From assembly GCA_963668595.1 (NCBI GenBank), contig OY764876.1, positions 3,472,001-3,536,000 of the forward strand: DNA of 64,000 nucleotides, in the 5' to 3' direction. Under the pieces are notes generated by a model that was not told the origin of the DNA, searched no databases, and saw only the letters and a program-made list of their open reading frames with translations. Positions within the stretch are counted from its first letter, which is position 1. Every line of letters begins with the position of its first letter. The translations under genes were made by a program, and so were the position numbers. Positions 53,801 to 62,800 of this stretch are shown piece after piece. The stretch comes from GWE2-42-39 sp963668595 (GTDB lineage: Bacteria > Bacteroidota > Bacteroidia > Bacteroidales > Prolixibacteraceae).

Positions 53801-56800
53801 GTAATCCGTTTCAGCACTACTGCAGGTTCAGCCGGCACGAGCGACTTTACCGCGCAGAGTGCAGCAGAATACACGATCCCGGCAGGCAGCCTGAGTGTTC
53901 CTATCCCGATGGAAATCCTTGGAGACGACATAGCTGAAGCAACAGAAACATTTACGGGGACGATAACGATAGGCAATGCCAACAACCAGCAGATCACGAT
54001 TGCTGCCGGTCAGGGTACCGCCACAGCAACGATTTCTGATGACGATGCCTATACAATCAGCATAGCAGCTATTGATGTAACGGAAACGGATGCAAATGCG
54101 ACGCATAACTTTGTGGCCACGATGAGTGGAGAAGCCCAGAGTCCGGTAGTAATCCGTTTCAGCACCACTGCAGGTTCAGCCGGCACGAGCGACTTTACCG
54201 CGCAGAGTGCAGCAGAATACACGATCCCGGCAGGCAGCCTGAGTGTTCCTATCCCGATGGAAATCCTTGGAGACGACATAGCTGAAGCAACAGAAACATT
54301 TACGGGGACGATAACGATAGGCAATGCCAACAACCAGCAGATCACGATTGCTGCCGGTCAGGGTACCGCCACGGCAACGATTTCTGATGACGATGCCTAT
54401 ACAATCAGCATAGCAGCTATTGATGTAACGGAAACGGATGCAAATGCGACGCATAACTTTGTGGCCACGATGAGTGGAGAAGCCCAGAGTCCGGTAGTAA
54501 TCCGTTTCAGCACCACTGCAGGCTCAGCCGGCACGAGCGACTTTACAGCGCAGAGTGCAGCAGAATACACGATCCCGGCAGGCAGCCTGAGTGTTCCTAT
54601 CCCGATGGAAATCCTTGGAGACGACATAGCTGAAGCAACAGAAACATTTACGGGGACGATAACGATAGGCAATGCCAACAACCAGCAGATCACGATTGCT
54701 GCCGGTCAGGGTACCGCCACAGCAACGATTTCTGATGACGATGCCTATACAATCAGCATAGCAGCTATTGATGTAACGGAAACGGATGCAAATGCGACGC
54801 ATAACTTTGTGGCCACGATGAGTGGAGAAGCCCAGAGTCCGGTAGTAATCCGTTTCAGCACCACTGCAGGTTCAGCCGGCACGAGCGACTTTACCGCGCA
54901 GAGTGCAGCAGAATACACGATCCCGGCAGGCAGCCTGAGTGTTCCTATCCCGATGGAAATCCTTGGAGACGACATAGCTGAAGCAACAGAAACATTTACG
55001 GGGACGATAACGATAGGCAATGCCAACAACCAGCAGATCACGATTGCTGCCGGTCAGGGTACCGCCACGGCAACGATTTCTGATGACGATGCCTATACAA
55101 TCAGCATAGCAGCTATTGATGTAACGGAAACGGATGCAAATGCAACGCATAACTTTGTGGCCACGATGAGTGGAGAAGCCCAGAGTCCGGTAGTAATCCG
55201 TTTCAGCACCACTGCAGGTTCAGCCGGCACGAGCGACTTTACCGCGCAGAGTGCAGCAGAATACACGATCCCGGCAGGCAGCCTGAGTGTTCCTATCCCG
55301 ATGGAAATCCTTGGAGACGACATAGCTGAAGCAACAGAAACATTTACGGGGACGATAACGATAGGCAATGCCAACAACCAGCAGATCACGATTGCTGCCG
55401 GTCAGGGTACCGCCACGGCAACGATTTCTGATGACGATGCTTATACAATCAGCATAGCAGCTATTGATGTAACGGAAACGGATGCAAATGCAACGCATAA
55501 CTTTGTGGCCACGATGAGTGGAGAAGCCCAGAGTCCGGTAGTAATCCGTTTCAGCACCACTGCAGGTTCAGCCGGCACGAGCGACTTTACAGCGCAGAGT
55601 GCAGCAGAATACACGATCCCGGCAGGCAGCCTGAGTGTTCCTATCCCGATGGAAATCCTTGGAGACGACATAGCTGAAGCAACAGAAACATTTACGGGGA
55701 CGATAACGATAGGCAATGCCAACAACCAGCAGATCACGATTGCTGCCGGTCAGGGTACCGCCACGGCAACGATTTCTGATGACGATGCCTATACAATCAG
55801 CATAGCAGCTATTGATGTAACGGAAACGGATGCAAATGCGACGCATAACTTTGTGGCCACGATGAGTGGAGAAGCCCAGAGTCCGGTAGTAATCCGTTTC
55901 AGCACCACTGCAGGTTCAGCCGGCACGAGCGACTTTACCGCGCAGAGTGCAGCAGAATACACGATCCCGGCAGGCAGCCTGAGTGTTCCTATCCCGATGG
56001 AAATCCTTGGAGACGACATAGCTGAAGCAACAGAAACATTTACGGGGACGATAACGATAGGCAATGCCAACAACCAGCAGATCACGATTGCTGCCGGTCA
56101 GGGTACCGCCACAGCAACGATTTCTGATGACGATGCCTATACAATCAGCATAGCCGCTATTGATGTAACGGAAACGGATGCAAATGCAACGCATAACTTT
56201 GTGGCCACGATGAGTGGAGAAGCCCAGAGTCCGGTAGTAATCCGTTTCAGCACCACTGCAGGTTCAGCCGGCACGAGCGACTTTACCGCGCAGAGTGCAG
56301 CAGAATACACGATCCCGGCAGGCAGCCTGAGTGTTCCTATCCCGATGGAAATCCTTGGAGACGACATAGCTGAAGCAACAGAAACATTTACGGGGACGAT
56401 AACGATAGGCAATGCCAACAACCAGCAGATCACGATTGCTGCCGGTCAGGGTACCGCCACGGCAACGATTTCTGATGACGATGCCTATACAATCAGCATA
56501 GCAGCTATTGATGTAACGGAAACGGATGCAAATGCGACGCATAACTTTGTGGCCACGATGAGTGGAGAAGCCCAGAGTCCGGTAGTAATCCGTTTCAGCA
56601 CTACTGCAGGTTCAGCCGGCACGAGCGACTTTACCGCGCAGAGTGCAGCAGAATACACGATCCCGGCAGGCAGCCTGAGTGTTCCTATCCCGATGGAAAT
56701 CCTTGGAGACGACATAGCTGAAGCAACAGAAACATTTACGGGTACGGTAACGATAGGCAATGCCAACAACCAGCAGATCACGATTGCTGCCGGTCAGGGT

Positions 56801-59800
56801 ACCGCCACGGCAACGATTTCTGATGACGATGCCTATACAATCAGCATAGCCGCTATTGATGTAACGGAAACGGATGCAAATGCGACGCATAACTTTGTGG
56901 CCACGATGAGTGGAGAAGCCCAGAGTCCGGTAGTAATCCGTTTCAGCACCACTGCAGGTTCAGCCGGCACGAGCGACTTTACAGCGCAGAGTGCAGCAGA
57001 ATACACGATCCCGGCAGGCAGCCTGAGTGTTCCTATCCCGATGGAAATCCTTGGAGACGACATAGCTGAAGCAACAGAAACATTTACGGGGACGATAACG
57101 ATAGGCAATGCCAACAACCAGCAGATCACGATTGCTGCCGGTCAGGGTACCGCCACGGCAACGATTTCTGATGACGATGCCTATACAATCAGCATAGCCG
57201 CTATTGATGTAACGGAAACGGATGCAAATGCAACGCATAACTTTGTGGCCACGATGAGTGGAGAAGCCCAGAGTCCGGTAGTAATCCGTTTCAGCACCAC
57301 TGCAGGCTCAGCCGGTACGAGCGACTTTACAGCGCAGAGTGCAGCAGAATACACGATCCCGGCAGGCAGCCTGAGTGTTCCTATCCCGATGGAAATCCTT
57401 GGAGACGACATAGCTGAAGCAACAGAAACATTTACGGGGACGATAACGATAGGCAATGCCAACAACCAGCAGATCACGATTGCTGCCGGTCAGGGTACCG
57501 CCACGGCAACGATTTCTGATGACGATGCCTATACAATCAGCATAGCAGCTATTGATGTAACGGAAACGGATGCAAATGCGACGCATAACTTTGTGGCCAC
57601 AATGAGTGGAGAAGCCCAGAGTCCGGTAGTAATCCGTTTCAGCACCACTGCAGGTTCAGCCGGCACGAGCGACTTTACCGCGCAGAGTGCAGCAGAATAC
57701 ACGATCCCGGCAGGCAGCCTGAGTGTTCCTATCCCGATGGAAATCCTTGGAGACGACATAGCTGAAGCAACAGAAACATTTACGGGGACGATAACGATAG
57801 GCAATGCCAACAACCAGCAGATCACGATTGCTGCCGGTCAGGGTACCGCCACGGCAACGATTTCTGATGACGATTCAGCCACATTATCTATATCAGGAAC
57901 AGATGTTACAGAAGGAGGAATTGTTGATTTTACGGTTGAGCTAAGTGGTGATGTTCAGGATGAATTCACTGTGCAATATTATACTTCTGATAATACGGCG
58001 AAACAGACATCTGATTATGTTGCAAAAACATTGACTACTTTATATTTTGGTGGAACAAATCCGAATACACAGACAATAAGTATATCAACAGTTTCTGATG
58101 TTATTGCCGAACCAACAGAAGAGTTCTTTGTGAACCTGACTACCTTGGTGACAAATGGACAAGATGTTACTTTGGTGGATTCTGATGGAGGCGGTGATCT
58201 CCTGGCAGGACAGGCTGGAGGAACTATTAACGATAATGATGCGTTTGTTGTTAGTTTGACTGGATTTAGTGTCAACGAATCTTCTATTGCGGAAACCAAT
58301 TATTTTATTGCGAAACTGAATAATTCAGGAAAAGCACAGGAAGATATAATCCTTGATTTCCGTCTGGAAGACGGTTCTGCAGAGATCGATAGTGACTTTG
58401 AATTAGTTAATTATACTGCAACGATTGTTCACGGTACAAACTATGTACTAATTCCGGTAATTATTAAGGTTGATAATCTAACTGAAGATACAGAAGACTT
58501 CTCTGGTTATATCAGCATAAATAATGCTAATGGGCAACAAATAACTGTTGGGGCGGCAACTCCACCTGCTGCAACAGTTAAACAAACGAAAAGTGCAGCT
58601 TTGCCAGTTCAAAGTATAATGATTGGCGGAGGAGAAACCAGTGCTTCTGCAACGATCATTGATGATGATACTTCTTCTGTAATAATCAGTGATGCAACAG
58701 TAAATGAAGGGGGTAATTTGGTTTATACTATCGAATTAACCAACGATGTGCAGGGAGATGTGGTTGTCGATGTTAGCTTTGATGATCATACAACTTCGGT
58801 AAATGATTTCGACCACAATACCAAGCAGGTAACTTTTGTGAATGGAACCAAAGGAACGCAAACACTGGAAATTACAACAGTAGATGACGATTACCTGGAA
58901 CCTACTGAAAAACTGAATGTGGGTCTTGATTTGGTTTCAGGAGTTGGAAACATTGATGTCACAGATGTTGCTCAAGGTACGATAAATGATAATGATGCTG
59001 CATCGTTGACTATTACTGATGTTACCTACGATGAGTCGGTTGGAAATGCAACACTCACCATTGTATTGACAGGCAATGTTCAGGGTAATTTCACTATTGA
59101 TTATCGAACTGAAAACGGAACGGCATTAGCGGGTGCTGACTATACGCAAAAGAATGGAACTATTATTTTTGCAGGTACGAAAAATGAAGCTCACACGATA
59201 ACGATTCCGGTAACGGATGATCTTCTGCTTGAGAATACAGAAAACTTCCTCGTTAAGTTAGAAAATATCAGCAATAATCTGGTGACATACGATGCAGAAG
59301 CTATTGTGTCAATTACCGATAATGATCCGGTTTCAGCAGTATTGTCTGTTACAACGAATGGAACAGAGACAGGTCCTCAGGACATTGTTTATACGGTGAC
59401 ATTAACTAAAGTAAACAAAACGGGAGCTGATATTACATTTGATATTGCTGATTTACATACGGGCACAGCTCAAAGCACTGCTGATTACAATGAAATACCT
59501 CTTGGTGCAAAAATTCATGTGCCAGATGGTGCAAATACAGGAGAATATCGTGTAACTGTAGTCGATGACGGACTGCTTGAAGCAGATACTGAAACATTGA
59601 CTCTTGGCATTTCAAATCCAAGTAGAGGAGATGTTAGTATTGCTGCCGGAAATTCTTCAGCTCTTGCAACCATCACTGATAATGAATCTGCTTTGGCTGA
59701 ATTAATTAAACAGCAGGATGGAAATGAAACAGGTCCGGTAAATATAATTTATAAGGTAACACTGAGTAAAGTAAATAACACCGGAGCTCCTATATCTTTT

Positions 59801-62800
59801 GATATTGACGATAAGAATACAGGAACAGCTCAAGCGGTTAATGATTATATCTCAATTGATGCTGGAGCAAAAATCATTGTTCCTGTAGGTGAAAGCGAGG
59901 GGACATTTAGTGTTACAGTTATTGATGATGCATTATTTGAACCGGATGTAGAAACATTAGTTGTAGAAATATCAGGATCAAGTAATACGGATGTTACTGT
60001 AGCGGCAGGAAAATCGGTCGCTTCTGCAGACATTACTGATAATGAAACAGTGCAGGCAGATTTGAGTGTTCAAACGAATGGGAAAGAGGAAGGTCCTCTA
60101 AATATCCTGTTTAAAGTAACTCTTGATAAGATAAATAATACAGGAGGTACAATATATTTCGATATCAGTGATGTTTCTACCGGAACAGCTACAAGTGGAC
60201 TGGATTATAATGCAATTCCAGCCAATGCGAAGATATCGATTGATAATGGTCAGATATCAGGAACTTATATGGTGTCTGTTGTCGATGATAATTTGTTAGA
60301 ACCTGATATTGAAACGATGATTGCCCGGATTTCTAATCCGGATAGATCAGATGTGTCCGTGAACATCTCAACTGCAACAGCAGATATTGAAGACAATGAT
60401 AATTCTGTTGCTACGTTAAGTGTAAGCCGTCATGGGGCAGAAGAGGGTAATGTTACAATTCAGTACATGGTTACTCTCGATAAAGTGAATAATACAGGTG
60501 CTCCAATCAGTTTTGATTTGGATATAACTGGAGGAACAGCTATTGGCGGATCAGATTACTCAGCAATCGCGGCAGACGCTAAGATCACTGTCTTTCCAGG
60601 AAATACAACTGGTACATTTGAGGTTTCTGTAATTGATGATAATTTGTTAGAGCCATCAATTGAGACAGTTATTGCAACAATCTCCGGCGCAAGCAATGCA
60701 GATGTGTTAGTCGGAGGAGATGGTTCTGCTACTGCAAACATTACAGATAATGATCGTGCTAGTGTGTCAATCGAAAATGTAACTGTACGGGAAGGAGTTG
60801 CCGGAGGAAAAGTAAGCTTTACAGCAACTTTAACTGGCAATGTTCAGGATGCCTTTACTGTGAATTATACTACAGCTAACGGAAGTGCTGTTTCTGTTGA
60901 AGATTATGTTGCAGTAAGTAATGGTGTTATTGCATTTGCTGCAGGGTCAAACAGCGGAGCAACCTGTATGTTTACAATCGATATAGTTGACAATATCGTA
61001 TCAGAGTCTGACGAAACGTTTACAGTAATACTAAGTAATCCTACACAACGGGTTGAAATCAGTGGGACTGGAGTTTCTGTTTGTACGATTTCTGATGACG
61101 ATGCCTATACAATCAGCATAGCAGCTATTGATGTAACGGAAACGGATGCAAATGCAACGCATAACTTTGTGGCCACGATGAGTGGAGAAGCCCAGAGTCC
61201 GGTAGTAATCCGTTTCAGCACCACTGCAGGCTCAGCCGGCACGAGCGACTTTACAGCGCAGAGTGCAGCAGAATACACGATCCCGGCAGGCAGCCTGAGT
61301 GTTCCTATCCCGATGGAAATTCTTGGAGACGACATAGCTGAAGCAACAGAAACATTTACGGGGACGATAACGATAGGCAATGTCAACAGCCAGCAGATCA
61401 CGATTGCTGCCGGTCAGGATACCGCCACGGCAACGATTTCTGATGACGATGCCTATACAATCAGCATAGCAGACATCCCAGTAACGGAAACGGATGCAAA
61501 TGCAACGCATAACTTTGTGGCCACAATGAGTGGAGAAGCCCAGAGTCCGGTAGTAATCCGTTTCAGCACCACTGCAGGTTCAGCCGGCACGAGCGACTTT
61601 ACCGCGCAGAGTGCAGCAGAATACACGATCCCGGCAGGCAGCCTGAGTGTTCCTATCCCGATGGAAATCCTTGGAGACGACATAGCTGAAGCAACAGAAA
61701 CATTTACGGGGACGATAACGATAGGCAATGCCAACAACCAGCAGATCACGATTGCTGCCGGTCAGGGTACCGCCACAGCAACGATTTCTGATGACGATGC
61801 CTATACAATCAGCATAGCCGCTATTGATGTAACGGAAACGGATGCAAATGCGACGCATAACTTTGTGGCCACGATGAGTGGAGAAGCCCAGAGTCCGGTA
61901 GTAATCCGTTTCAGCACTACTGCAGGTTCAGCCGGCACGAGCGACTTTACCGCGCAGAGTGCAGCAGAATACACGATCCCGGCAGGCAGCCTGAGTGTTC
62001 CTATCCCGATGGAAATCCTTGGAGACGACATAGCTGAAGCAACAGAAACATTTACGGGGACGATAACGATAGGCAATGCCAACAACCAGCAGATCACGAT
62101 TGCTGCCGGTCAGGGTACCGCCACAGCAACGATTTCTGATGACGATGCCTATACAATCAGCATAGCAGCTATTGATGTAACGGAAACGGATGCAAATGCG
62201 ACGCATAACTTTGTGGCCACGATGAGTGGAGAAGCCCAGAGTCCGGTAGTAATCCGTTTCAGCACTACTGCAGGTTCAGCCGGCACGAGCGACTTTACAG
62301 CGCAGAGTGCAGCAGAATACACGATCCCGGCAGGCAGCCTGAGTGTTCCTATCCCGATGGAAATCCTTGGAGACGACATAGCTGAAGCAACAGAAACATT
62401 TACGGGGACGATAACGATAGGCAATGCCAACAACCAGCAGATCACGATTGCTGCCGGTCAGGGTACCGCCACAGCAACGATTTCTGATGACGATAAGGCA
62501 ACATTGACTATTGCTGATGCGAATGTAGATGAAGGTCTTTCTGTGAGCTTTAATGTTACGCTGGACAAAGATGTAGCAGAACAATTCACGGTGAATTATT
62601 CATTTACAGATCAAACTGCATCGAACGGATCAGATTATTTAGGTACAACGGGAACATTGACATTCGAAGGGCATGCCGGAGAAGTGAAAACAATTACTGT
62701 TTCTACTCTGTCGGATTTACTAATTGAGCTGGATGAAAGCTTTGTGGTAAATATTGAAAGTAGCATTTCGTATGTTGATGATTCTGATACCGCAATTGGA

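Noticed and set aside
44651..57874. A CRISPR array or non-coding satellite DNA.
   Set aside because: There are no spacers, the unit is 348 bp, and the plus frame is open with a recognisable domain in every unit.
44653..62584. Dozens of identical open frames of 92-102 codons on the minus strand across the 348-bp units.
   Set aside because: They are the antisense shadow of the repeated coding unit. The variants fall at third codon positions of the plus frame, and the plus frame encodes a full Calx-beta domain with signal peptide and neighbours upstream.
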